Translations under genes and position numbers: made by a program | The notes under the pieces: generated by a model | The model's database searches: none | Seen by the model: only the letters and a program-made list of their open reading frames with translations | Told to the model about the DNA's origin: nothing | In this document: positions 47,110-55,631 of the stretch, piece after piece | Position numbering within the stretch: position 1 is the stretch's first letter | How the letters are laid out: every line of letters starts with the position of its first letter | Assembly (NCBI RefSeq): GCF_937980635.1 | Contig: NZ_CALJPG010000020.1 | Span: forward strand, 62,001 to 126,000 | Length of the DNA stretch: 64,000 bases | Direction of reading: 5' to 3' | Origin: an uncultured Campylobacter sp. | GTDB taxonomy: Bacteria; Campylobacterota; Campylobacteria; Campylobacterales; Campylobacteraceae

Positions 47110-48356
47110 TTTAGCTTCCGATAAATTTTATAAAATAGCTGCAAAAGCGCGGGGCTAGCGTAAAACAAGACCATCATCAGCGTCTGCGTGCGGCTTGCAT
47201 GCGCTGCGAAAAATCCAAAATCCAGCCGCTCGCGCACCAAAGCGTGCAGTGAGCGGATCTGATCCGCAGCTTCTGCAGCGCTTAAAGGCGAGCGGGGATC
47301 TGCGGTCTTTCTTTGCGACGCGGAATTCTGCTCGGAATTTCGCATATAATTTTGCCCTGCAGAATTTTTACTGCATGCGCAAGATATACTATCAGCACCG
47401 CCTAAATCTGCCTCGTTTGCCAAGCTGCGCGTATTAGCCTCGGAAGGAGAAGTCGCATCCCCATCCGAGCCTACAGCATCAAAGCTTGATTTAATGATTA
47501 AAAACGCCGTATTCAGCGCGGACTCGCAGCGAGTAAAATTAGCCTCACGCGCCAAGCTTGGATAATTCACAGCGATCGCCTCAGTATAGCGGCGCACCGC
47601 AGCGATGACCACAAGATGCCTGCGCGCGAATGAGTTTACGGTCGAGCCTGCCCTTACGCGATAAAAATATAAAATTTCATCCGTGCACGCCGCAATAGAA
47701 GCGTTAAAAATATCGAAAAATATCGCCACATCCTCATAGATCTGCCCCGCAGGAAAGCGCAAAGCGGCGAAAATTTCGCGAGCAAACAGCGCGCGCCAAA
47801 CCGCGGTGCTAAAATACGGATCCTGCGTGCAGCTGCGTCTAAAAAGCTCTTGCGGCGATATTTTGTATTCGCCTGCGTTGGCATTCGAATTTAAGATCTT
47901 TTCCGGATTATTAATCTCTTTAGAATTTTGATTTTCTTTAGAATTCAAAGCCGCCTTGAAATTATTTATTTCTCTCTCGTCGCTAAATGCCGCGTAGCCG
48001 CACATAGCGATTTTGGTGGAAAATTTCTGCGTCAGGCGAAAAAGCGTCTCAATCAAATCAAGGCTTATCAAATCGTCGCTGTCTACAAAACTGATAAACT
48101 CCCCGCGAGCGACATCTAAAGCGGCGTTTCGTGCGCTAGCCTGCCCGCCGTTTAGCTTATGCAGCACGCGCACACGGGGATCACGCGTGGCATATTCGTC
48201 GCAAATCGCCTCGCTGCCATCATTTGATCCATCATCTACGAGCAAAATTTCTAAGTTCGTATAGGTCTGTGCCGTGATGCGCTCCACGCAAGCGCGCAGG
48301 AATTCTTTGACATTATAAACGGGAATGATGACCGAGATTAGGGGATTTTCGCTCAT
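47106..48356 (-). CDS. GT2 (GT-A) glycosyltransferase with two low-complexity inserts
   Basis: GT-A enzyme of 416 aa with ISVIIPVYNVKEFLRACVE at the N-terminus, LLVDDGSNDGS and the DxD site in SFVDSDDLISLD near residue 95. Two Asn/Ser/Ala-rich inserts interrupt it: about residues 136-165 and 310-355. It may be a branching transferase, the role PglI plays in C. jejuni, but the sequence is not clearly PglI. Its start and stop each overlap the neighbouring GT4 genes. Confidence 0.8.
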   Translation of the reverse strand: MSENPLISVIIPVYNVKEFLRACVERITAQTYTNLEILLVDDGSNDGSEAICDEYATRDPRVRVLHKLNGGQASARNAALDVARGEFISFVDSDDLISLDLIETLFRLTQKFSTKIAMCGYAAFSDEREINNFKAALNSKENQNSKEINNPEKILNSNANAGEYKISPQELFRRSCTQDPYFSTAVWRALFAREIFAALRFPAGQIYEDVAIFFDIFNASIAACTDEILYFYRVRAGSTVNSFARRHLVVIAAVRRYTEAIAVNYPSLAREANFTRCESALNTAFLIIKSSFDAVGSDGDATSPSEANTRSLANEADLGGADSISCACSKNSAGQNYMRNSEQNSASQRKTADPRSPLSAAEAADQIRSLHALVRERLDFGFFAAHASRTQTLMMVLFYASPALLQLFYKIYRKLK

Positions 48357-49435
48357 TATTCCTCCCTGTGTATCGTAGTGGCTATAAAATCCAACCAGCG
48401 TCGCCCGATCGTTTCAATTTTAAAGCTCTCCTCGCGCTTGGAGGCGTTTTGCACGAGCCGCTCGCGTAGCTTCTCGTCGCTCATTAGAATTTCAAGCTTT
48501 TTTGCGATGCTCGCGCTATCGCCTACAGGGCATAAAAACCCATCCACGCCATCGCTTATAAGCTCGCTAGGACCTGCGATGCAATCTGTGGAAATTCTAG
48601 CGGTGCCGAAAAATATACTCTCCATCAAAATATTGCAAAAGCCCTCCATCTTGGAGGTTACAACTACGATTTTAGCGCGTTCATATAAGCTTTCGATATC
48701 GCGCACAAAGCCGATGAACTGCACGTTTAAGCGCAGCTTCATAGCTAGGCTCTCAAGGCTCTTTCGCTCCTCTCCGTCGCCTGCGATCACCACCTTCCAT
48801 TCTTTTAAAAGATTGAAATCTACAAGCGCAAGTGCCTTAAGAAGGACATCAAAGCCCTTATAGACATTGAGTCGACCGGCTGCTAGGATGATATTTTCTT
48901 TAGGCGGGCGGGCGTCTTTAGCATGGCTGATCTCAAACATCGGATTAGGCATAATCACTCGATTTTGCACATATGTGTAATGATCCAGATCGAATTTACT
49001 AAGCACGCTAAGACCTGCAGCTTGCGGATAAAAGATCCGCTTTAGCGCTCGCCAGATCGGACTTTTTAAAAAGCGATGATTGGTGTGTTCGGAGACGATT
49101 ATTTTCTGCCCGACTCCTAGATTTGCGATCAGCGTAAGGACATTGGTATTATCTAAAAATGAGATCACGACGTCAAATTTACGACTTTTTAGCAGCCTAT
49201 GCAAGGCTAAAATTTTATCGTAGCGCTTTTTTATATTGCCAAATACTCCTAAATCGCCTACGCCCAAATCCAAGCTAATAAGCTCGATCTTAGGATCCAG
49301 CGCGTAAAACGGCTCATCTGCGTCAAATTTTATCACGCAGACTTCATTCTCGCGGCAGAAAAAATTTGCCAGCACGCTTAGCACGCGCTCGGCACCGCCC
49401 TTGCCTAAAGCAGAAATTACCATAGCTATTTTCAT
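48356..49435 (-). CDS. pglH: GT4 glycosyltransferase, probable PglH
   Basis: A 359-aa GT-B enzyme starting MKIAMVISALGKGGAERVLS. The segments VISFLDNTNVLTLIA, IIVSEHTNHRFLKSPIWRAL and LSVLSKFDLDHYTYVQNRV parallel C. jejuni PglH, which adds consecutive GalNAc residues. The donor site TSKMEGFCNILMESIFFG follows near residue 270. Two PglH-like genes in one locus make the division of labour uncertain. Confidence 0.78.
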   Translation of the reverse strand: MKIAMVISALGKGGAERVLSVLANFFCRENEVCVIKFDADEPFYALDPKIELISLDLGVGDLGVFGNIKKRYDKILALHRLLKSRKFDVVISFLDNTNVLTLIANLGVGQKIIVSEHTNHRFLKSPIWRALKRIFYPQAAGLSVLSKFDLDHYTYVQNRVIMPNPMFEISHAKDARPPKENIILAAGRLNVYKGFDVLLKALALVDFNLLKEWKVVIAGDGEERKSLESLAMKLRLNVQFIGFVRDIESLYERAKIVVVTSKMEGFCNILMESIFFGTARISTDCIAGPSELISDGVDGFLCPVGDSASIAKKLEILMSDEKLRERLVQNASKREESFKIETIGRRWLDFIATTIHREE

Positions 49436-49436
49436 T

Positions 49437-50498
49437 TTATGAGCCTAAACTTATTTTTAAAAATTTCATCGAATCCTCTCTTTTACGGCGCAACGCCTCA
49501 TTTACGCCATCCCAATCGATAGTCGCGTCCAACCGTGCGTCTTTGGGATCTTGCAAAGCTCTATCTTCAAGCCCGAACGAGCCCAAAAGCGAGCTAAAGC
49601 GCGATGCGCCGCGACTAGCATTAACGAGCACAAAAAAAGGCTTATTAAAGATTATAGAAAATACGCAGCCGTGAAATGAGTCGGTTAGCACGAACTCCGC
49701 ACTCGCAATAGCGCTTAGCCACGCTTTTATGCCGATGCGGTTGCCGCGGTCGTTCACCTCATCTATTTCTAGGCCGCTTTGCTTCTTTAATAGCTCTATC
49801 GCCGCTTCTGAGCGAGGCGATGGATCTAAGATATAGGCAAAGCCCTTGCGCTGGGGTGTATGGCTTAAAAATTTATCGTAAATCTCTTTGTTAGCTAAAA
49901 GCGTAGGATCTAGCACCCAGCTCGCATCTACGCCAAAGCATTCGCGCGCAAGCTTTACGCCGTCGCGCTCGCGCACCGAAATAGCTTTAAATTTAGCTAA
50001 ATTTGCAGCGTGAGCTTTTAAATCCGCGGGGTTTTTAAGTCCACAGAGCCTATCTCCGCCAAAGCTTGCAGCATAGGCGATCCGCGTGCAGTTAGCCGGC
50101 AAAAATCCAAGGCTAAAGCAATCTGCAAAATCCGCAAAATAGCTAGGGCGAAAAACCTGATCGCTTCCTAAAATCACTGCTTCAAAGCGTTCTTTCTCGC
50201 ACAGCGCTTTTAAATCCGCAAGCGTGCAAACAGGCGCGGTTAAAGGGATATTTTCTGTCACAAACTCGCTAGTATCGCGCTCGTAAGAGGGATTAAATTT
50301 CGCGCCACGAAGCTCCTTTTTAAGCGCGCATGCCACTAAAAATTTAATATACGCAATCGATAGTTTACTTCTTTGCAGGCGCAAGTTTATGAGCCACGGC
50401 TCATGCCCAAGCTCCACTAGCACGCGGCTTAGCGCGTAAACTTGTAAAATTCCGCCGTAATTATTTACTAACGGCAGGGTAAAAATCCCGATCTTCAT
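49437..50498 (-). CDS. Polysaccharide pyruvyl transferase family protein
   Basis: A 353-aa protein beginning KIGIFTLPLVNNYGGILQVY with GSDQVFRPSY near residue 115 and TDSFHGCVFSIIFNKPF near residue 270, the signature of the CsaB/WcaK-type pyruvyltransferase family. Members add ketal pyruvate to sugars from phosphoenolpyruvate. It overlaps the iron-sulfur gene upstream by four bases; such pairs are common in polysaccharide loci. A pyruvylated N-glycan is a possible consequence, but this is inference. Confidence 0.82.
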   Translation of the reverse strand: MKIGIFTLPLVNNYGGILQVYALSRVLVELGHEPWLINLRLQRSKLSIAYIKFLVACALKKELRGAKFNPSYERDTSEFVTENIPLTAPVCTLADLKALCEKERFEAVILGSDQVFRPSYFADFADCFSLGFLPANCTRIAYAASFGGDRLCGLKNPADLKAHAANLAKFKAISVRERDGVKLARECFGVDASWVLDPTLLANKEIYDKFLSHTPQRKGFAYILDPSPRSEAAIELLKKQSGLEIDEVNDRGNRIGIKAWLSAIASAEFVLTDSFHGCVFSIIFNKPFFVLVNASRGASRFSSLLGSFGLEDRALQDPKDARLDATIDWDGVNEALRRKREDSMKFLKISLGS

Positions 50499-52117
50499 GC
50501 AAACTTCCTATAAATTTTATATGCTGCGATCTTTGGTAGCGCCAAAAGCGCTAGCACTTTATTCGCAGAGGCAATTTTTTTAAGCCTAGCAGCGATGAAA
50601 TCATCACAATCAAAATGCGTAGCGCTATATCGCTGGATCTGAAGCTTCTGGCGCAAGATGTAACGCCTAAGCGGATTTTTCGCGCCGTAGAAAATTTCGT
50701 TTTTACACTCCACCTGGCTTTGCTGCGAGCGCTGCACCTCTGCTGCAGATATCCGCTCGCAAAAAATCGCCTCGCGTGCCTGCTTCGTAGGCTGCGAAAA
50801 TAGCGCGTCGATCTGAGCTGCGCGCGTAATTACAAGCGATGTGCCGCGCCACTCGCTCATTTCGCTTTGCAGCCACGCATCCATCAGCACGACGTCGGCG
50901 CATTTAGCAAAAACGTCGGTGCAGGCGTTGCACGCAAGAGGCGTAAAAGCGCGCGAACTCCAGTAGGCAAAGGCACTACTGCTGCGATCGTCTATCGCCT
51001 CGCTACCGTCTGTAGCGCGGAATTTAAAGCCAAAGCTCATCGCGCTTTTGCCCGCGATTTTATATCTGTAATTAACCGCCGCGAGCTGCTTGCGCTCTTT
51101 AAATGTAAGATCTGCCAGCTTATGCGTAAAACCAGCACCCTTGCCCTGTCCGCAAACCAGCCCGACAATAAAGCTTATGCGTGATTTAAGGCGCGGATTT
51201 TTGCTCGCGGCAAGCCTTAAAGCCTTAGCAAAGCACGGCAGTGCGCTGATCGCGTATCTACCCTCGCGGCGCGACATCTCTTTTAGCACTGCTTCAAGCG
51301 TGAGCGGATAGTAAGCGGACGAGCGCGCGCGAGTAAGCTCACCAGCATTTTTTATCACGCTAAATTTAAATAGCGGCACGGAATTTTCGCCCGCATAATT
51401 TCGCGCGTTTTTGGAATTCTCGCAAGCAAAATTCTGCATTGATACGGAATTTTTACAAGAAGCTTTAGAATTCTGTGTGGAATTTTCATTTGTAAAATTC
51501 TGCACGGAATTCTGCGTAAAATTTTTGCAAAAAGAATTTTGCGCACTCGTGAATTTTGTAGAATCATTGTCTGCCAAATTCTGCGTTAAATTCGGTATTA
51601 CGGAATTCTGCTCGGAATTTTTGGTTGCGGAATTTTGTAAATTCTGTGGCTGCGCTAAATTTTCGTGGGCGGAAAAATCCCGCTTGAGATTTTGGGCTAT
51701 AAAATCACCTTCGTCCGCGGGCACGACGCAAATCGCGTAATCAATGAGCTCGCGCGCAAAAAGCTCGCGAAAAATATAATCTCCCGCACCGCCGCTTGCA
51801 CTGCTTAGGCGCTGCGCTTCATCTTTTTTGTAGAATTTATAAGTGGCTAAAAACCTGCCAAAATCAGGGCTAAAGCTTTCCAGCTCTGAGTATGATTTAG
51901 AATTTAGCTCGTTTTCGATCATGTCTTTTTCGTAAAACGGGCAGACTTTTAGACAAATATCGCATTTGTCGCGACACCCTTCGCCCTCCTCGGGCGCGTA
52001 AAATCCATTGCCTCCAAGCCGCATTTTTAGCACGCTAAAAGGGCAGCTGCTCGCGCAGACGCCGCAGCCGATACAGCGGTCTTTCGTAACCACTTCGCTA
52101 ATTACATTGAAGCTCAA
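50495..52117 (-). CDS. FrhB-like iron-sulfur protein of polysaccharide loci
   Basis: Related to the beta subunit of coenzyme F420 hydrogenase. Two ferredoxin-type clusters are visible: C15, C18, C21, C25 (CIGCGVCASSCP) and C48, C52, C55, C59. FrhB-like segments follow (RLSSASGGAGDYIF near 95, ALPCFAKALRL near 290, CNACTDVFAKCADVVLMDAW near 400). Residues about 145-250 are an inserted Asn/Ser/Lys/Phe-rich low-complexity tract. Campylobacter has no F420, so it is more likely a sugar- or pyruvyl-modifying redox partner of the next gene. 540 aa. Confidence 0.78.
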   Translation of the reverse strand: MSFNVISEVVTKDRCIGCGVCASSCPFSVLKMRLGGNGFYAPEEGEGCRDKCDICLKVCPFYEKDMIENELNSKSYSELESFSPDFGRFLATYKFYKKDEAQRLSSASGGAGDYIFRELFARELIDYAICVVPADEGDFIAQNLKRDFSAHENLAQPQNLQNSATKNSEQNSVIPNLTQNLADNDSTKFTSAQNSFCKNFTQNSVQNFTNENSTQNSKASCKNSVSMQNFACENSKNARNYAGENSVPLFKFSVIKNAGELTRARSSAYYPLTLEAVLKEMSRREGRYAISALPCFAKALRLAASKNPRLKSRISFIVGLVCGQGKGAGFTHKLADLTFKERKQLAAVNYRYKIAGKSAMSFGFKFRATDGSEAIDDRSSSAFAYWSSRAFTPLACNACTDVFAKCADVVLMDAWLQSEMSEWRGTSLVITRAAQIDALFSQPTKQAREAIFCERISAAEVQRSQQSQVECKNEIFYGAKNPLRRYILRQKLQIQRYSATHFDCDDFIAARLKKIASANKVLALLALPKIAAYKIYRKFA

Positions 52118-53652
52118 GCCCGCCTCCTTATCTTAGCCGCAATGTCGCCAAAAATCGCGCGTTCGTAGTCATTCATCGCCCAAAAATACGCGCTTAGCAC
52201 AAACATAGCCGAATAAAGCCCGCCGCAAATTAGCAAAAAGCTCACTCCGTGCAAGTCTAGTGCGTAATTTATCGCTAGGCTTACTGCTATTGCGGGAGCA
52301 AATTTTACTACCATCGCGCCGATATTTTGCCAAAATTTAGCGATGTCAAGTCCGATTACACGAGCATAGTAGATATTCATCACGCAGATATTTAGCAAGG
52401 TGATCGCAAAAGCCGTGCCGCATGCAGCGCCCACGCCACCGTAAGCCTTAGCTAGCGGGATAGAAATAGCGATGTTTACTAGCGTGACGCAAAACGCAGC
52501 GATTGAGCGAAATTTGACTTTGTTTTTTGCCTGAAGCACGGCTAAGCCTAAATTTTGAATCAACGGCACGCTTACTGGAAGCACCAAAATAAGCGCGATT
52601 GCGTATGAAATTTCATAATTTGCGCCAGCCCATAGCACGATAAACTCACGCCCAAAAATCACCAAAAGCGACGCGATAAAAAATATCACGTAAAATTGCA
52701 GCCTACCTATTTTGATAAATTCCGCGCTAAGCTCGGAATCGGTGGAGTTTGCAGAGACCATTTTGGCGATTTTAGGAAGCATTACGCCGCTAATGGTGAG
52801 CGAAAGCGTGACGAAAGTAGCATTTATCGTGCTTGCTACGGCATACGTGGAAACCGCTGTAGCGCCTGCGACCGCGCCTAAGATGAAATTATCGACATTC
52901 CAGTTTACTTGATCGACTACGATGCCTAAAAATATAAAAAACGAGTAGCCAAAAATTTGCTTAAGAGTGGGGGCGTCGAAATTTCGCACGCTTATCACGG
53001 GCGAGACTTTGCTCTTGCAGTAGATGAAATCCGCCGCGACGCAGATTAAATTTACCGCCGTAGCGATGATTACGATCGCGATAGCCTTATATCCCAAAAG
53101 TAGCGCAGGCACCGCAGCTAGCGGCAGAGCGATCGTGCGAAAGATACCAATTAGTTTGATAAATACAAAATTCTCATGCGCTGTAAGGATCGACGAATAG
53201 ATACTAAAAGGAAAGCTAATCGCTAAATTTGCAGTTAGCAGCATTAGCATAATGCGAATTTCGCTCATCTCGCTAGTGCTTAGCTTAGCGCCAAAAATTA
53301 TGTGCAGATTGGCTAGCAGTGCAGCTCCTGCAAGCACGATCACCGCGCTCATTGCTAAATACACGCTAAAGATCGTGCCGTGCAGCTTATGCATGCGCTC
53401 CACTTCGCCGCTTGAGGCGTATTTGGCGGTATAGACCGTCACGGCGTTACCGAAACCCAAATCCAAAATCGCCAAATAGCCGATAACGCTACTCGCTAAA
53501 GAATACAGCCCAAACTCGCTCTGCCCCAGCGCCCGCAGGAAAAACGGCGTATAAACCAAAGTAAGTATCGTAGAAACAAAAATATTTACATACGATAGCA
53601 CGACGCCGAGCTTACGCTGCGCGGCTTCGGGAGCGTTTAGAATTTTAAGCAA
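52114..53652 (-). CDS. Wzx-type lipid-linked oligosaccharide flippase
   Basis: A 512-aa polytopic membrane protein with about 14 hydrophobic segments, of the MATE/MOP polysaccharide flippase superfamily (VNIFVSTILTLVYTPFFLRA at the start, SEFGLYSLASSVIGYLAILD next). C. jejuni flips its N-glycan with the ABC transporter PglK; none is present here, so this protein may take that role. It overlaps the FrhB-like gene by four bases. Confidence 0.85.
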   Translation of the reverse strand: MLKILNAPEAAQRKLGVVLSYVNIFVSTILTLVYTPFFLRALGQSEFGLYSLASSVIGYLAILDLGFGNAVTVYTAKYASSGEVERMHKLHGTIFSVYLAMSAVIVLAGAALLANLHIIFGAKLSTSEMSEIRIMLMLLTANLAISFPFSIYSSILTAHENFVFIKLIGIFRTIALPLAAVPALLLGYKAIAIVIIATAVNLICVAADFIYCKSKVSPVISVRNFDAPTLKQIFGYSFFIFLGIVVDQVNWNVDNFILGAVAGATAVSTYAVASTINATFVTLSLTISGVMLPKIAKMVSANSTDSELSAEFIKIGRLQFYVIFFIASLLVIFGREFIVLWAGANYEISYAIALILVLPVSVPLIQNLGLAVLQAKNKVKFRSIAAFCVTLVNIAISIPLAKAYGGVGAACGTAFAITLLNICVMNIYYARVIGLDIAKFWQNIGAMVVKFAPAIAVSLAINYALDLHGVSFLLICGGLYSAMFVLSAYFWAMNDYERAIFGDIAAKIRRRA

Positions 53653-53733
53653 ACAAGGCTTCCTTTTGCTCGCCGCTATTAAACGCGGCGGAGTAAAATT
53701 TTAAAATTTCAAATCGCACTTTCACGCTAGAAC

Positions 53734-54723
53734 CTAGAGCTTCTTTTCCCAATTAAGCGCGCTTAGGATGATCTCATCCAGGCTCTCGTGCTCGGGCTGC
53801 CACGAAGTTTTGGTGCGAATTTTATCGGCATTTGAGATGAGGCAGGCAGGATCGCCCACTCTGCGTGGAGTGATCTGCACTTTAAAATCCACGCCGCTTA
53901 CTTTTTTAGCTTCATTAACGACCTCTTTTACGCTAAAGCCCGTACCGTAGCCTACGTTAAAGACCGCGCTGTCGTTAGTCTGCAGATAATCAAGTACCGC
54001 TAGATGCGCGCTTGCGAGATCCTCTACGTGGATGTAGTCGCGTATGCAGGTGCCGTCCTTGGTGTCGTAATCATCGCCGAAAATGCTCATCTTATCGCGC
54101 TTGCCGACGATCGTTTGAGTCGCTACCTTGATAAGATGCGTCGCGTTTGGATAGTTTTGGCCGATCGTACCGTCACTTGCCGCACCTGCAACGTTGAAGT
54201 AGCGCAAAATTCCATATTTAAAATTCGGATTTGCCGCGGCTGCGTCTTTTAGCACCCACTCGACCATCAGTTTGCTTCTGCCGTACGGATTGATCGGATT
54301 TTGCGGAGTTTCCTCGCTTACTTGCGGGACGCCTGGCTCGCCGTAGGTCGCCGCAGTGGAGCTAAAGATAAAGTCTTTCACGCCGTATTTGTTCGCAAGC
54401 GCGATCAAATTCATCGCGTTGGCGGTGTTGTTTAGATAGTATTTTAACGGATTTTGCGTGCTTTCAAAAACCTCGATAAACGCCGCAAAGTGAATGATCG
54501 CATCGAATTTCTCGCGCTTAAAAAGCTTCTCGATTGCGGGGGTGTTTTCTAGGCTCTCTTGTACGAACTCAAACTCGCCTATCTTGCGAAGCGCCTCGAT
54601 CGCTCGCATCGAGCCCTTGCAAAGATTATCCAGTATGACGACGTCGTGGCGGTTCGCTTCTAAAAGCGCCTTTGCGACGTGGCTACCGATGTATCCCGCG
54701 CCGCCGGTGATTAAAATTTTCAT
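53734..54723 (-). CDS. galE: UDP-sugar 4-epimerase (GalE/Gne)
   Basis: Interconverts UDP-Glc/Gal and, in C. jejuni as Gne, UDP-GlcNAc/GalNAc, supplying the N-glycan locus. The 329-aa SDR protein starts KILITGGAGYIGSHVAKAL and has the catalytic YGRSK after STAATYGEP. First gene of the leftward glycan run, preceded by a GGAGAAT ribosome site. Whether it acts on acetylated sugars cannot be read reliably. Confidence 0.93.
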   Translation of the reverse strand: MKILITGGAGYIGSHVAKALLEANRHDVVILDNLCKGSMRAIEALRKIGEFEFVQESLENTPAIEKLFKREKFDAIIHFAAFIEVFESTQNPLKYYLNNTANAMNLIALANKYGVKDFIFSSTAATYGEPGVPQVSEETPQNPINPYGRSKLMVEWVLKDAAAANPNFKYGILRYFNVAGAASDGTIGQNYPNATHLIKVATQTIVGKRDKMSIFGDDYDTKDGTCIRDYIHVEDLASAHLAVLDYLQTNDSAVFNVGYGTGFSVKEVVNEAKKVSGVDFKVQITPRRVGDPACLISNADKIRTKTSWQPEHESLDEIILSALNWEKKL

Positions 54724-54776
54724 CTATTCTCCTTCGGATCAAAATTTATCAAAATACGCGATTATAGCCCCTTAGA

Positions 54777-55631
54777 TTAAATCGCTGGTCGCACGCGCAA
54801 AAATACAGGGAAGCGCGGCTTTTTCTCGCGGGTTAGGTTTTGGTATTGATAGGTGATGATCGTGCCTACTTTAGGCGGATTTGCCCGCATCTCGTCGCTA
54901 AAGCCCGTGCCTACTTTAAATTTCGCCCCGCTACGTAGATCCACGCAGCTTAAAGAGCCCATCTTGCCCTCGTTTTTGCCGTAGCCCGGGTTGATTTTTA
55001 CGACCTTGCAATCGCTATCGTGCATCTTTTTGTATTTTAAAATTTTATCGCTGCGGCCGCTTTCATAAAGCGCGTTTGGATCGCGCAGCACGACCCCCTC
55101 GCCGCCAGCGGCGATGACGCGATCGAAATACGCTTGCACGTCGGCGTGCGTGCTTACCGGAGTTTGCTGCACGATGAGTAAATTTTGCGCGCCGCTTGAG
55201 GCGATAAAATTTCTTAAAATTTCCATCTTCGCGCTTAGGTTTTTCTGCTCCTTCGGCAGGTCAAACGCGTAAAATTTCACCCTGCTCCAGCGCTCATCGG
55301 GCACGCTAGAAGAGACGATCGAAACGAGTTGTTCAAACTCCCCGCGCGCCGTGTATAGCTCGCCGTCGACGAAAAACGGCGGAAAACCCGCGCTCCAGCC
55401 CTCAGGAGCGTTTATGATCTTGCCGCGTCTGGAGCGCAGATTTTTGCCGTCCCAGATCGCGCGCACGCCGTCTAGCTTCTCGCTGATCACCCAGCCCGTG
55501 ATATTCATGCCCGGGACGTATTCTTTAAGCAGCATCGGTTTAAATTTAGCCTCGTCCGCGACCGCGCCGCAGAGCAAAAACAGCGCACCCAAAACCGCGC
55601 CTTTTAAAATTTTAAAAATTTCACTTCGCAT
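54777..55631 (-). CDS. Exported ATP-dependent DNA ligase (LigE-type)
   Basis: A 284-aa nucleotidyltransferase with the ligase motif I KLDGVR (K52 is the AMP-accepting lysine), motif III-like VKFYAFDLP, motif IV GGEGVVLRDP and motif V ILKYKK; a short OB domain ends it. Residues 7-25 form a cleavable signal peptide (VLGALFLLCGAVADE), so it is predicted periplasmic, the defining trait of LigE, a minimal ligase suggested to act in uptake of foreign DNA. It overlaps the exonuclease end by 11 bases. Confidence 0.9.
   Translation of the reverse strand: MRSEIFKILKGAVLGALFLLCGAVADEAKFKPMLLKEYVPGMNITGWVISEKLDGVRAIWDGKNLRSRRGKIINAPEGWSAGFPPFFVDGELYTARGEFEQLVSIVSSSVPDERWSRVKFYAFDLPKEQKNLSAKMEILRNFIASSGAQNLLIVQQTPVSTHADVQAYFDRVIAAGGEGVVLRDPNALYESGRSDKILKYKKMHDSDCKVVKINPGYGKNEGKMGSLSCVDLRSGAKFKVGTGFSDEMRANPPKVGTIITYQYQNLTREKKPRFPVFLRVRPAI

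Noticed and set aside
47106..48356. Calling the GT2 gene pglI
   Set aside because: The N-terminal and DxD region is general for GT2 enzymes and does not parallel C. jejuni PglI clearly, so no symbol was given.
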